Shown here one piece after another: positions 34,747-44,507 of a DNA stretch of 64,000 nt. Made by a program: the position numbers and the translations under genes. Source of the DNA: an uncultured Piscinibacter sp. (GTDB lineage Bacteria > Pseudomonadota > Gammaproteobacteria > Burkholderiales > Burkholderiaceae_C); NCBI RefSeq assembly GCF_937952055.1, contig NZ_CALFYO010000011.1:1-64000 (forward strand), read 5' to 3'. Each line of letters begins with the position of its first letter. Within the stretch, counting starts at the first letter, position 1. Below the pieces are notes generated by a model. The model was not told where the DNA came from, ran no database searches, and was given only the letters and a program-made list of their open reading frames with translations.

Positions 34747-35916
34747 ATGATGCGTCGCCAGCCTATTGTCTCCCCTGCCCGCCGGGCCGCTGCGCTCGGG
34801 ACGGCCGTCGGCGCCATGCTGTTCGCCGTGTCGGCGTCAGCCGTCAACTACCCCATCACACCCAAGCAGCGAAGCACTGCCCAGCAGGTGGCGCAAGCGG
34901 GGGTACCGCTGTCGGAGCTGGCCCTCAACGCCCCCGACACCTACACCGTGAAACGGGGCGACACCCTGTGGGACATCTCCAGCCTGTTCCTGCGCTCGCC
35001 GTGGCGCTGGCCGGAGCTGTGGGGCATGAACCTCGAGCAGATCCGCAATCCGCACCTGATCTACCCTGGCCAGATCCTCTTCCTCGACAAGACCGATGGT
35101 CGCGCGCGGCTTCGCCTGGGCCAGCAGCTCGGCCCCGACGGGACGGTGAAGCTGTCGCCTCGGGTGCGCGCCTCGGCGCTGGGCGACGGTGCGATCCCGT
35201 CCATCCCGTTCCACTTGATCGAGCCCTTCCTCAACGAGGCGGTGATCTTCCAGGCCAACGAACTGGCCACCGCGCCACGCATCGTCGGCACGCAGGAGGG
35301 CCGCGTCATCCTCGGCAAGGGCGAAACGGCCTACGTGCGCGGAGAGGTCGCGCCACAGCGCGAATTCCGCATCTTCCGCGAGCCCAAGGCATTGCGCGAT
35401 CCGACCACGAAGGAAGTGCTCGGCTACGAGGCCACCTATGTCGGCGCGGCGGAGTATGTGCGACCGGGCGAGACGCGCACCGGAGCCGACGGCAAGCCGG
35501 AAATCATCCCGGCCACCTTCAGCGTCACGGCCGCCAAACAGGAAGCCGGCGTCGGCGACCGACTGGCACCCGCGCCCGAGCGCGAGTTCAGCAATTACGC
35601 GCCGCATGCTCCGCAAAGCCCGATCGCCGGCCAGATCGTTTCGATCTACGGCGACAGCCTGACTGCCGGCCAGAACCAGATCGTCTCGCTGAACAAGGGT
35701 GCGGCCGACGGCATGGAGCGCGGCCACGTGCTCGCGTTGTGGAGCGACGGGGCGCGCATCATCGACAAGACGGATCCGTCGCGCCCGACGATCAAGCTGC
35801 CCGACGAGCGCCACGGCATGCTGTTCGTGTTCCGGGTGTTCGACCGCATGTCCTATGCGCTGATTCTCTCGGTGCAGAACCCGGTGAAGGCGGGCGACCG
35901 CTTCACCCAGCCCTGA
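34747..35916 (+). CDS. Secreted LysM-domain peptidoglycan-binding protein
   Basis: A 389-residue exported protein. A signal peptide (about 1-36, ending VSASAVNY) is followed by a LysM domain (about 60-113, YTVKRGDTLWDISSLFL...NPHLIYPGQILFL) in the version with an inserted WRWPELW. A long C-terminal region with beta-rich repeats (GQIVSIYGDSLTAGQNQIVSLNKG) resembles the domain that follows LysM in these dprA-linked proteins. It probably binds cell wall peptidoglycan; no catalytic domain seen. dprA follows after 32 bases. Confidence 0.9.
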   Translation: MMRRQPIVSPARRAAALGTAVGAMLFAVSASAVNYPITPKQRSTAQQVAQAGVPLSELALNAPDTYTVKRGDTLWDISSLFLRSPWRWPELWGMNLEQIRNPHLIYPGQILFLDKTDGRARLRLGQQLGPDGTVKLSPRVRASALGDGAIPSIPFHLIEPFLNEAVIFQANELATAPRIVGTQEGRVILGKGETAYVRGEVAPQREFRIFREPKALRDPTTKEVLGYEATYVGAAEYVRPGETRTGADGKPEIIPATFSVTAAKQEAGVGDRLAPAPEREFSNYAPHAPQSPIAGQIVSIYGDSLTAGQNQIVSLNKGAADGMERGHVLALWSDGARIIDKTDPSRPTIKLPDERHGMLFVFRVFDRMSYALILSVQNPVKAGDRFTQP

Positions 35917-35948
35917 CCAACCTGGCCGTGTCGCGTTGACCGGCTGAC

Positions 35949-37055
35949 ATGCACGGCCGCGACTGCGACGCGGACGAACTCGCCGCCTGGCTGCGGCTGC
36001 TCGAGACCCCGGACGTCGGCCGCGCGGCCGCACGCCGCCTGCTGGCCGCCTTCGGGTCGCCGCAGGCCGTGTTCCGTGCCGGCGTTGCGGCGCGCACCAC
36101 GGTGGTCGGCGGCGCGGCCGCGAGGGCGCTGGCCGAGCCCGCCCTGGGACAGGCCGGACTGCTGCGGGACACCCTGGCCTGGTTGCGCGCCGACGGAGGA
36201 CCGCCACGGCACATCGTGACACTTGGCGACCCGGATTACCCGGCCATGCTGCTGCAGACAGCCGACCCTCCGCTGCTGATTTACGCGATCGGCCGCGTCG
36301 AGTTGTTGCGTGCCGACTCGCTCGCCATCGTGGGCAGCCGCCACGCGACCCCCCAGGGCCGACTTGATGCGGGCGCATTCGCGGCACAGCTCGGCAACGC
36401 AGGTCTGACGATCGTCTCCGGGCTGGCGCTGGGCATCGACGGTGCAGCCCATGCAGGCGCGATCGACACCACGGGCAGCACAGTGGCGGTGGTCGGGACG
36501 GGGCTGGACCAGGTCTATCCGCGGCGACACGCTGAACTGGCCAGGCGAGTCGCCGAGCGCGGCCTGATCGTCGGCGAATACGCGCTTGGCACGCCGCCAC
36601 TACCGCCCCACTTCCCGCAACGCAACCGCATCATCGCGGGCCTCACGCGCGGCACCCTGGTGGTGGAGGCGAACCTGCAATCCGGCTCGCTGATCACGGC
36701 GCGGCTGGCCGTGGAGGCCGGGCGGGAGGTGTTCGCCATCCCAGGCTCGATCCATGCGCCCCAGTCCCGCGGCTGCCACGCTCTCATCAAGCAGGGCGCC
36801 AAACTGGTCGAGACGGCCCAGGACGTGATGGAGGAACTGGGCATGGCCGCGTCGGTGCCGGCACCGGCGATCGATGCCGGACCAGCGCACCCGCTGCTCG
36901 AGGCCATGGGCCACGATCCCATCGGACTGGATGAGCTGGTGGCACGCACCGGCTGGAGCGCCGCCGAGCTGAACGCCCGCCTGCTCGATCTCGAGCTCGC
37001 CGGACGTGTCGCCCGCCTGCCCGGCCAGCGCTTCCAGCGCCTCGGCCGGGGATGA
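35949..37055 (+). CDS. dprA: DNA-processing protein DprA
   Basis: A 368-residue protein that loads RecA on incoming single-stranded DNA during transformation. The Rossmann-like core has IVGSRHATPQG, SGLALGIDGAAHAGAI and GTGLDQVYPRRH. A C-terminal winged-helix domain (about 305-365) is present. The dprA-smg order is conserved in proteobacteria. Confidence 0.94.
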   Translation: MHGRDCDADELAAWLRLLETPDVGRAAARRLLAAFGSPQAVFRAGVAARTTVVGGAAARALAEPALGQAGLLRDTLAWLRADGGPPRHIVTLGDPDYPAMLLQTADPPLLIYAIGRVELLRADSLAIVGSRHATPQGRLDAGAFAAQLGNAGLTIVSGLALGIDGAAHAGAIDTTGSTVAVVGTGLDQVYPRRHAELARRVAERGLIVGEYALGTPPLPPHFPQRNRIIAGLTRGTLVVEANLQSGSLITARLAVEAGREVFAIPGSIHAPQSRGCHALIKQGAKLVETAQDVMEELGMAASVPAPAIDAGPAHPLLEAMGHDPIGLDELVARTGWSAAELNARLLDLELAGRVARLPGQRFQRLGRG

Positions 37056-37124
37056 ACCAGCCGAGGGTTGGGGCTTCGCCAAACTTCACGCCCCCATCGG
37101 GTATCGCTGGGGTATAGTGAGCCG

Positions 37125-37577
37125 ATGTTCGACGTGCTCGTGTACCTGTACGAAAACTACTGGCGGCCCGATGCGTGTCCCGACCATGATCAGCTGACCC
37201 GCAAGCTGTCGTCGGTGGGCTTCGAGTCGGACGAGATCCAGGAAGCGCTTCGCTGGCTCGACGGGCTGGCGACAGCCTCGGAGTCCTATGTCGGCGATCA
37301 GGGCGCCGGTGCGTTGCGCGTCTTCTCGTCGCAGGAGCAGGAGCATCTCGGCGAAGAGTCGATCGGCTTCATCAGCTTCCTCGAGTCCGCCGGCGTGCTG
37401 CCCCCGCCGATGCGCGAGATGGTCATCGACCGCGCCAGCGTGATCAGCGGCGGCCCGATCGATCTCGAGGATCTGAAGATCATCGTGCTGATGGTCTTCT
37501 GGAGCCTGGGCGAAGAGCCCGACGCGCTCATCCTCGACGAGTTGTTCGTCGCGCCGGAAGAGCGGCTGATCCACTGA
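37125..37577 (+). CDS. smg: Smg family protein (DUF494)
   Basis: A 150-residue acidic protein beginning MFDVLVYLYENYW, the family's hallmark, followed by a helical region and the conserved C-terminus (LEDLKIIVLMVFWSLGEEPD...LDELF). The start at 37125 is preferred to 37068. Its function is not established. topA, the usual next gene, is not here; instead a convergent gene begins 6 bases beyond the stop. Confidence 0.92.
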   Translation: MFDVLVYLYENYWRPDACPDHDQLTRKLSSVGFESDEIQEALRWLDGLATASESYVGDQGAGALRVFSSQEQEHLGEESIGFISFLESAGVLPPPMREMVIDRASVISGGPIDLEDLKIIVLMVFWSLGEEPDALILDELFVAPEERLIH

Positions 37578-37583
37578 CTCGCG

Positions 37584-39872
37584 TCAGTTCAACAGTCGGC
37601 TCGGGTCGACGTCGAGCTTGGCCAGCGCACTGCGCGTGGCCTTCACCGTGAGAGACTCCTCCTGCGCCGGCACCAGCAGGCCCGCCTGCAGGAACGCCGC
37701 CAGGCGGTGCTGCTGGAAGAGGATCCCGCGGCCCTGCGGCGAGACGAACAGCGTGAGCTGCTTGCGCAGGCCCTGCCAGGCGAGCTGCACCTGTTCGTTG
37801 CGGCCGCGGTAGTCGAGCATGTACCAGCTGCCGACCTGCAGCTCGCGCGCCCAGGCGAGCATCGCCGGCGTTGGCATCGAGCCGCCCTCGCCCACCACCT
37901 CGAGCTCGGAGCTCTCGTGGCCGGACAGATCCAGCACCATCGACTCGTCGATCTCGACGTCAGCGGCTTCGGGCAGCAGTTCCTCCAGCGTCTCGAGCCG
38001 GCCCATCAGCTCCTCGAGCCGCTCGTGCGGAATCACTGCCGCCTTGGCGGTAAAGGCCGCGGCCAGCGAGTTGTTCAGCTTCTGGATGTGCTCGTCCTGC
38101 TTCTCGACCGGCACGCCGGCATGCTCCATGCCTTCGCGCAGCGTCTTCAGCAGCGGCGGCAGCCTACGAATGACCTCGGCGCGCTCCTCGCGGGAGACCT
38201 TGGCGCTGGCCGACCAGATCAGATCGGCCGCGGCGCGCTTCATCGCCTTCGTCTGCTCGCTCTGCGCGCCGCCGGACTTCACCGCGGTCATCGCCAGCAC
38301 GTCGGCCCAGACCTGGAAGAGGAACTCGCGCACGCCCTCCTGCACGGGTACCTCGTTGAGCATCTTGCGCAGTTCGATGGTGTACTGGATTGCCATCGTC
38401 TCGCGCTGCTCGACCTGCTGGGCGAGCGACACGCCCTTGCGCGAGGCCTCGTTGGCGTCCTTGAAGTAATGCTCGAGAAACTTCTCGAACTCGGTCAGCA
38501 CGGTCTGGAAGACGCGGCGACCGGTGTCCGGGTAGGCCTCGACCACCTGCACGACGCGCTTGATCTCCTTCTCGAGCAGGTCCGCGACGGCGCGGCCGGT
38601 GGCGTCGAAGCCCATCACGCAGGCGCCCATGCGGTCGATCAGCTTGCGCGCCGGGTGGTCCACGGTGGCGAAGAAGTCGGGCTCGCTGACCGCCACGCGC
38701 AGCACGGGCATCTGCAGCCGCGCGAACCACACGCGCACCGCGGCGGGTATGCGCTCCTCGGTGAGGATGCTCTGGAACAGCAGCGCCACGATCTCGATGG
38801 TGGCGCGCTCGACCGGCGTGGCCGCCGCCTGCTTCAGGGCCTGCTTGCGCTGGTGCAGTTCCTCCAGCATCGCCGGGGTGCTGACTGCCCCCACATCGGC
38901 CGCGGCAGCTCCGGCCTGGACCAGCCTCCGCGCGATGCCCTGCTGGGCCTCGGAGATTGCCGCACGCAGCGCTGGCGAGGCGGGTGTGCCTACCTGCTGC
39001 GTGGCGACGAACTCCGGCAACTGGCGGCCGATCAGCTTGTTCAGCCGCCCGAGCACCGCTTCGGCGTGGTCGATGCCGCGCGCGAGGGGGCCGGCGCGCG
39101 TCATCAGCCGAGTCTCGTCGCCCACGCCCATGCGACCTTGGCCCGAGGTGGTCGCTCCAGGCATGGTGTGGACGCCAGAGACGACCGAACCGACCCAGGC
39201 CGAGTTGGTCGACCGCCTGATGTACGGCCGCAGATCGACCTCGGGCATCACGCGGCGCTGCACGAGCCAGGTGTTGATCTCGTGGTAACCCTCCTCGACG
39301 AATTGCGCAAACTCTTCGTGCAGCACCGTTTGCAGCAGTCGCCAGGTGTCCAGACTCAGCCCCGCCGCGCGCCATGAGGCAGTGGCAATGCGCGCCAGCA
39401 CATGGGGACGGAAGGCGTCGTTCGGATCCATGTCCTCGCGCTTCTCGAGCTGGCCGATGCGCGAGCGCAGGTCACTGAACTCCCACGAGGCCCGGTCCAT
39501 CATCGCCAGGGCGAGGCGCGAGCTGAGAATCTCGTGCTCGATCGTGTCGTCGTCGACCAGGCTCAGCGCCGCGCTGCGGTTGGACGGGCTCGGCAGATCG
39601 CCGGGCCGCGAGGCCGACACCATGCCGCTGTTCAAGGCACTGCGCAGCATCGTGATCATGCCCTGCTGCCAGAACGGCGCCGCCTTCTGCAGATCGAGGA
39701 CGACGTCGCGCCGCTTCATCGCCACCGACGGCTCCGCCGTTTGCCCGGCCAGCGCCTTGGCGCCGCGCTCCACCGCCTCTACCACCCCGGGCAGACCACG
39801 CAACGTCCCTTCGACATAGGCACGCCGGGCCTGCTGGGCCAGCGCGGACTGGGTCGCGGGCGTCATCGCCAT
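37584..39872 (-). CDS. DUF1631 family protein
   Basis: A 762-residue soluble, largely helical protein without signal peptide. It matches the long betaproteobacterial DUF1631 proteins: VDDDTIEHEILSSRLA near residue 115, a central helical region with ERIPAAVRVWFARLQMPVLRVAVSEPDFF, and a C-terminal beta domain (GSWYMLDYRGRNEQVQLAW) that resembles a PilZ-like fold and may bind a ligand. The start is 39872 or 39866. Its role is not established; motility or cyclic-di-GMP response is only a possibility. Confidence 0.82.
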   Translation of the reverse strand: MAMTPATQSALAQQARRAYVEGTLRGLPGVVEAVERGAKALAGQTAEPSVAMKRRDVVLDLQKAAPFWQQGMITMLRSALNSGMVSASRPGDLPSPSNRSAALSLVDDDTIEHEILSSRLALAMMDRASWEFSDLRSRIGQLEKREDMDPNDAFRPHVLARIATASWRAAGLSLDTWRLLQTVLHEEFAQFVEEGYHEINTWLVQRRVMPEVDLRPYIRRSTNSAWVGSVVSGVHTMPGATTSGQGRMGVGDETRLMTRAGPLARGIDHAEAVLGRLNKLIGRQLPEFVATQQVGTPASPALRAAISEAQQGIARRLVQAGAAAADVGAVSTPAMLEELHQRKQALKQAAATPVERATIEIVALLFQSILTEERIPAAVRVWFARLQMPVLRVAVSEPDFFATVDHPARKLIDRMGACVMGFDATGRAVADLLEKEIKRVVQVVEAYPDTGRRVFQTVLTEFEKFLEHYFKDANEASRKGVSLAQQVEQRETMAIQYTIELRKMLNEVPVQEGVREFLFQVWADVLAMTAVKSGGAQSEQTKAMKRAAADLIWSASAKVSREERAEVIRRLPPLLKTLREGMEHAGVPVEKQDEHIQKLNNSLAAAFTAKAAVIPHERLEELMGRLETLEELLPEAADVEIDESMVLDLSGHESSELEVVGEGGSMPTPAMLAWARELQVGSWYMLDYRGRNEQVQLAWQGLRKQLTLFVSPQGRGILFQQHRLAAFLQAGLLVPAQEESLTVKATRSALAKLDVDPSRLLN

Positions 39873-39918
39873 TGGATGGGGTGGGGCTCGGGGCTCGCTG
39901 GGAGGACTCGGAAGGACT

Positions 39919-40950
39919 CTACACCACGGCCCCGGCGTTCGGGTCGTCCGGATCGGTTTCCTTGGGGCCCTGTCGCACCAAGTCTTCACGCTTCACGCCC
40001 AACCACATCGCGATCGCGGCGGCGACGAACACGGAGGAGTAGATCCCGAACAGGATGCCGATCATCAGCGCCAGCGCGAAATAGTGCAACGTTGCGCCGC
40101 CGAAGATGTACATCGACACCACCATCATCAGCGTGCTGCCGTGGGTGATGATTGTGCGGCTGATGGTGCTGGTGATGGCGTGGTCGATGACCTCGCGCGG
40201 ACTCAGCTTGCGGAACTTCCGGAAGGCCTCGCGAACACGGTCGAAGATGACCACCGACTCGTTCACCGAGTAGCCCAGCACCGCCAGCACGGCCGCCAGC
40301 ACGGCCAGCGAGAACTCCCACTGGAAGAAGGCGAAGAAACCGACGATGATGACCACGTCGTGCAGGTTGGCCAGGATGCCCGCCACCGAGAATTTCCACT
40401 CGAAACGTACGGCGAGGTACAGCATGATGCCGATCACGGTGGCCAGCAGCGCGTAGGCGCCGTCTCGTGCGAGTTCGGAGCCGACCGATGGTCCGACGAA
40501 TTCGCTGCGTTGCAGCGTTAGCGGCTCGGCCCCCGGTTGGCCGCAGACCACCTTGCTGACCGACTCGCCCTTGTCGGTGGTCAGCTGTACCGAGCTGGTG
40601 CTGGCTCCCTCGGCCTGGCACAAGGCGCCGAAGACACGGCCGACCACGTCGGCCTGCTTGACGTCGCCGCGCACCGGCAGGCGGATCAGCACGTCGCGGG
40701 AGGTGCCGAAGTTCTGCACCTGAGCCTCGCCGAAATTCAGCGCGTCGACGCTGGCACGCACCTTTTCCAGAGGGGCCGCCTGAGGGTAGGCGACCTCGAT
40801 GACGGTGCCGCCGGTGAACTCGATCGACAGGTGCAGGCCGCGCGTGGCGATGAAGAACACCGCGGCGAGGAAGGTCACGGCCGAAATGACGTTCAGCACC
40901 AACGCGTGGCGCATGAACGGGATATCGCGGCGGATGCGGAAGAATTCCAT
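39919..40950 (-). CDS. secF: Protein translocase subunit SecF
   Basis: A 343-residue membrane protein with six transmembrane helices and the SecF motifs EFTGGTVIEV in the first periplasmic domain and GYSVNESVVIFDRVRE in helix 4. It forms the SecDF complex that uses proton flow to pull secreted proteins across the inner membrane. It follows secD by 12 bases. Confidence 0.96.
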   Translation of the reverse strand: MEFFRIRRDIPFMRHALVLNVISAVTFLAAVFFIATRGLHLSIEFTGGTVIEVAYPQAAPLEKVRASVDALNFGEAQVQNFGTSRDVLIRLPVRGDVKQADVVGRVFGALCQAEGASTSSVQLTTDKGESVSKVVCGQPGAEPLTLQRSEFVGPSVGSELARDGAYALLATVIGIMLYLAVRFEWKFSVAGILANLHDVVIIVGFFAFFQWEFSLAVLAAVLAVLGYSVNESVVIFDRVREAFRKFRKLSPREVIDHAITSTISRTIITHGSTLMMVVSMYIFGGATLHYFALALMIGILFGIYSSVFVAAAIAMWLGVKREDLVRQGPKETDPDDPNAGAVV

Positions 40951-40962
40951 GGTCGGCCCCCC

Positions 40963-42852
40963 TCAGGCCTTGGCGGCCGGTTCGCTGCCGGCGCCGGGCG
41001 CTGGTTTCCACACCTGGCCGATCGACACGTTCCTGAGCTTCTTCTGGCGGCCGTACCAGAGATTGACCAGGCCGCGAGAGAACATCACCGCAGAGAACAT
41101 CGAGGTCAGGATGCCCAGGCAGTGCACGATCGCGAAGCCGCGCACCGGACCGGATCCGAAGGCCAGCAGCGCCACGCCGGCGATCAGTGTCGTCACGTTC
41201 GAGTCGAGGATGGTCGCCCAGGCGCGCTCGTAGCCCGTGTTGATCGCGATCTGCGGCGAGGCGCCGTTGCGCAGCTCCTCGCGCACGCGCTCGTTGATCA
41301 GCACGTTGGCGTCGATCGCCATGCCCAGCGCCAGGGCGATGGCGGCGATGCCGGGCAGCGTCAGCGTCGCCTGCAGCATCGACAGCAGGGCGATCAGCAA
41401 CAGTACGTTGAAGGCCAGCGCCAGCGTGGAGAACACGCCGAACAGCAGGTAGTAGACGCACATGAAGGCCGCGATCGCCACGAAGCCGTAGAGCACGCTG
41501 TTGAAGCCCTTGGCGATGTTCTCGGCGCCCAGGCTCGGGCCGATGGTGCGCTCCTCGATGATCTCCATCGGCGCGGCCAGCGAGCCCGAGCGCAGCAGCA
41601 GCGCGGTGTCGTTGGCCTCCACCGTGGTCATGCGGCCGGAGATCTGCACTCGCCCGCCGCCGATCTCGCTGCGGATCACCGGCGCCGTGACCACTTCGCC
41701 CTTGCCTTTCTCGAAGAGCAGGATGGCCATGCGCTTGCCGACGTTGTCGCGCGTGACGTCGCGGAAGATGCGCGCACCCTTGGCGTCGAGCGTCAGGTTG
41801 ACGGTGGGCTCCTGCGTCTGGCTGTCGAAACCGGCCTGCGCGTCGACCAGGTTCTCGCCGGTCAGGATCACCTGGCGCTTGAGGATCAGCGGCGAGCCGC
41901 CGCGCTCGACGTAGCGCTCGGTGCCGAAGGGCACCGGGCCACTGCCGGCGGCTGCCGCCGCAGCTTCGGCGCTGTCCTCGACCATGCGCACTTCCAGCGT
42001 GGCGGTGCGACCGATGATGTCCTTGGCCTTTGCCGTGTCCTGCACGCCGGGCAACTGCACGACGACCCGATCCAGGCCCTGCTGCTGGATCACCGGCTCG
42101 GCCACGCCCAGTTCATTGACGCGGTTGTGCAGCGTCGTGATGTTCTGCTTGACCGCCGTCTCCTGCACCTTGCGCGCAGCCTCGGGCTTGAGCACGCCGG
42201 AGAGCCTGAACTCGGCGCCATCGGGTGATCCGGTCCAGGTCAGGTCGGGCAGCTGATCGGTCAGCAGGCCGCGCGCCGCGTCCATCGTCTGGGCATCGCG
42301 GAAGCGGATGTCGAGGTTGTTGCCATCGCGTGCGATGCCCGCGTGGCGCAGGTTCTTGTCGCGCAGCAGCGTGCGGATGTCGCCGGTCAGCGCCTCGGCC
42401 TTCTTGGTCAGCGCCGACTTCATGTCGACCTGCATCAGGAAGTGCACGCCGCCGCGAAGGTCCAGGCCGAGGTACATGGGCAGCGCGTGCAGGGAGGTCA
42501 GCCATTGCGGCGAGCGCGACAACAGGTTCAGCGCAACGATGTAGCTCGGGTCCGCCGGGTCGGGGTTGAGCGCCTTGTCGATCGCGTCCTTGGCCTTGAG
42601 CTGGTCGTCGGAGGTCGTGAAGCGCGCCCGCACCGACGTACCGTCGACCTGCACGAAATCGGCTTGCAGGCCGGCGGCGGCAATCGCCTGTTCGACGCGC
42701 GGCACCAGGCTCGTGTCAACTTTCAGCGTCGCCTTGGCACTGCTGACCTGCACGGCAGGCGCCTCGCCGAAGAAGTTCGGCAGGGTGTAGACCAGTCCGA
42801 CGAGAAGTGCGACCAGCAGGGTCGCGTATTTCCACAGCGGGTAGCGGTTCAT
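40963..42852 (-). CDS. secD: Protein translocase subunit SecD
   Basis: A 629-residue protein with one N-terminal helix, a large periplasmic domain with GLDLRGGVHFLM and five further helices with AIALALGMAIDANVLINERVREEL. Partner of SecF in driving export. yajC-secD-secF is the standard operon. Confidence 0.97.
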   Translation of the reverse strand: MNRYPLWKYATLLVALLVGLVYTLPNFFGEAPAVQVSSAKATLKVDTSLVPRVEQAIAAAGLQADFVQVDGTSVRARFTTSDDQLKAKDAIDKALNPDPADPSYIVALNLLSRSPQWLTSLHALPMYLGLDLRGGVHFLMQVDMKSALTKKAEALTGDIRTLLRDKNLRHAGIARDGNNLDIRFRDAQTMDAARGLLTDQLPDLTWTGSPDGAEFRLSGVLKPEAARKVQETAVKQNITTLHNRVNELGVAEPVIQQQGLDRVVVQLPGVQDTAKAKDIIGRTATLEVRMVEDSAEAAAAAAGSGPVPFGTERYVERGGSPLILKRQVILTGENLVDAQAGFDSQTQEPTVNLTLDAKGARIFRDVTRDNVGKRMAILLFEKGKGEVVTAPVIRSEIGGGRVQISGRMTTVEANDTALLLRSGSLAAPMEIIEERTIGPSLGAENIAKGFNSVLYGFVAIAAFMCVYYLLFGVFSTLALAFNVLLLIALLSMLQATLTLPGIAAIALALGMAIDANVLINERVREELRNGASPQIAINTGYERAWATILDSNVTTLIAGVALLAFGSGPVRGFAIVHCLGILTSMFSAVMFSRGLVNLWYGRQKKLRNVSIGQVWKPAPGAGSEPAAKA

Positions 42853-42942
42853 GACGGGTTCCTTGCCGGCCAGGGCCGTGCGCCAGCGACAAGCGGTCCG
42901 CTCCTGGCGGACCGCACGTTCACTCGTTGGCCTGGCCCGTGA

Positions 42943-43275
42943 TTACTTGAACGTGCCCTTCGGCAGCACCTGCACGATCGCCGTGCGTTGCAGCTGGATC
43001 TCGACGCCGTTGGCCACTTCGACGTGCACGTAGCTTTCGCCCAGCTTGGAAACGCGGCCGATCATGCCGCCGCCGGTGACCACCTCGTCGCCCTTGGCCA
43101 GGGCTTCGATCATGGCCTTGTGCTCCTTCTGGCGCTTCATCTGCGGGCGGATCATCACGAAGTAGAGCACCACGAACATGAGCAGCAGCGGCAGCATGCT
43201 GCCAAGGCTGCCCAGAAAGGACTCGGGTGCGGCGGCCGGGGCGGGGGCCTGTGCGAATGCTTGGGAAATGAACAC
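42943..43275 (-). CDS. yajC: Preprotein translocase accessory protein YajC
   Basis: A 110-residue protein with one membrane helix (about 25-45, LPLLLMFVVLYFVMIRPQ) and the conserved IRPQMKRQKEHKAMIEALAKGDEVVTGGG cytoplasmic part. It associates with SecDF. First gene of the yajC-secD-secF operon. Confidence 0.95.
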   Translation of the reverse strand: MFISQAFAQAPAPAAAPESFLGSLGSMLPLLLMFVVLYFVMIRPQMKRQKEHKAMIEALAKGDEVVTGGGMIGRVSKLGESYVHVEVANGVEIQLQRTAIVQVLPKGTFK

Positions 43276-43344
43276 GGGGACGTCCTCGCTAGTGCGCCCC
43301 CGGGCAACCCAGAGGCAAAACCGCAGGATTGTACGGGCGGGGCT

Positions 43345-44247
43345 TCAAGCCTTCCGCAATGCCTGTGCAACCTCGTTGCTGCCCTGGGCGTTGCCGCTGT
43401 CGGGCACGATCTCGCCGCCGCGGTCGGAGATCTCGGCGAATCGCGCCGCCACCTGCTCTGCGGCGTCGACGGCCGCGCCGATGTGCACACCCTCGGTCAT
43501 CGTCACGTAGGCACGCTCGAATGTGCCCGCACCGGCGCAGAGGATGGCTCGCGTCGGCGCGTCGGCCGAGACGAGGTACAGCAGCCCGGGCGTCACCGAC
43601 TCGGGCGTCAGCCTGGCCAGCACCTCCGGCGGCAGCAGCCCCTCGGTCATGCGCGTCGCCGCGGTGGGCGCCAGGCAGTTGACGCGGATGCCGTCCTTGG
43701 CGCCTTCCAGCGCGAGGGTCTGCATCAGGCCCACCAGGGCCATCTTGGCGGCCCCGTAATTCGACTGGCCGAAATTGCCGTACAGCCCCGAGGACGATGT
43801 CGTCATGACCACCCGGCCGTACTTCTGCGCGCGCATGATCGGCCAGACGGCGTGGGTGCAGTTCACCGCGCCCATCAGGTGGACGTCGAGCACGAGGCGG
43901 AAATCGGCCAGGTCCATCCTGGCGAAGGTCTTGTCTCGCAGGATGCCGGCGTTGTTGACGAGGACGTCGATGCGGCCCCAGCGCGCCATCGTGTCGGCGA
44001 CCATCGCGGCCACACCGGCCTCGTCGGTCACCGAGGCGGTATTGACCACGGCCACGCCGCCGGCCGCTTCGATCTCGCGCACCACCGTCTCGGCAGCGCT
44101 CGTCGTCTGGCCTTCCACGGCGCGGCCGAAGTCGTTCACCACCACCCTGGCGCCGCGTGCCGCGAGGGCCAGCGCATGCTGCCGGCCCAGGCCGCCTCCT
44201 GCGCCGGTGACGATGGCCACCTGGCCGTCGAATCGAATGCTCATCAT
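43345..44247 (-). CDS. SDR dehydrogenase, peroxisomal MFE-2 (3R)-hydroxyacyl-CoA type
   Basis: A 300-residue classical SDR: cofactor motif TGAGGGLGRQHAL, VVNDFGR after strand 2 (typical of the (3R)-hydroxyacyl-CoA dehydrogenase domain of eukaryotic MFE-2), NNAG and the catalytic Y-x3-K (SNYGAAKMALVG). Expected to oxidise or reduce hydroxyacyl-CoA or steroid-like substrates with NAD. The start is 44247 or 44244. It is divergent from soxC across a 260-base gap and probably unrelated to it. Confidence 0.85.
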   Translation of the reverse strand: MMSIRFDGQVAIVTGAGGGLGRQHALALAARGARVVVNDFGRAVEGQTTSAAETVVREIEAAGGVAVVNTASVTDEAGVAAMVADTMARWGRIDVLVNNAGILRDKTFARMDLADFRLVLDVHLMGAVNCTHAVWPIMRAQKYGRVVMTTSSSGLYGNFGQSNYGAAKMALVGLMQTLALEGAKDGIRVNCLAPTAATRMTEGLLPPEVLARLTPESVTPGLLYLVSADAPTRAILCAGAGTFERAYVTMTEGVHIGAAVDAAEQVAARFAEISDRGGEIVPDSGNAQGSNEVAQALRKA

Positions 44248-44447
44248 GTCCTTTCGATCAGGTCGCCAGGCGCAGGCGCCCAGCAGGCGCTCCGTTCCCA
44301 GCCGAATGTTTTGATAACCCATTTTGCACAGTCCACCTCAGTCCCGCCGACGAGCAACGGCCGGCGCGCCGGCCCGGCGCATCGCTCGCTCACCTCTGCC
44401 GCCGCCCTCCCTATCGTTTCCCCTGATCCAGTCCTCATTGCGTCAGG

Positions 44448-44475
44448 TTAATATTCATTCTTGCTTATATACAGA
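44448..44475 (+). promoter_or_regulatory. AT-rich element upstream of soxC, candidate operator
   Basis: TTAATATTCATTCTTGCTTA and the following TATAC form the most AT-rich stretch in the 260-base gap before soxC. On the minus strand it reads TATAAGCAAGAATGAATATT, sharing ATAAGC with the gaps before soxB and between soxE and the soxH-like gene. It contains imperfect ATA...TAT symmetry, as ArsR-type operators do. The first sox promoter probably lies here. Confidence 0.45.
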
Positions 44476-44507
44476 TGCTCTTTCTGACCCACCCGTCTGG
44501 AGACCCC

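Noticed and set aside
43345..44247. SDR gene as part of the sox cluster
   Set aside because: It is divergent, separated by 260 bases, and its motifs point to hydroxyacyl-CoA metabolism.
44438..44475. Sigma-70 promoter TTGCGT with TATATA before soxC
   Set aside because: The spacer would be 22 bases, too long for a credible promoter; only the AT-rich element is reported.
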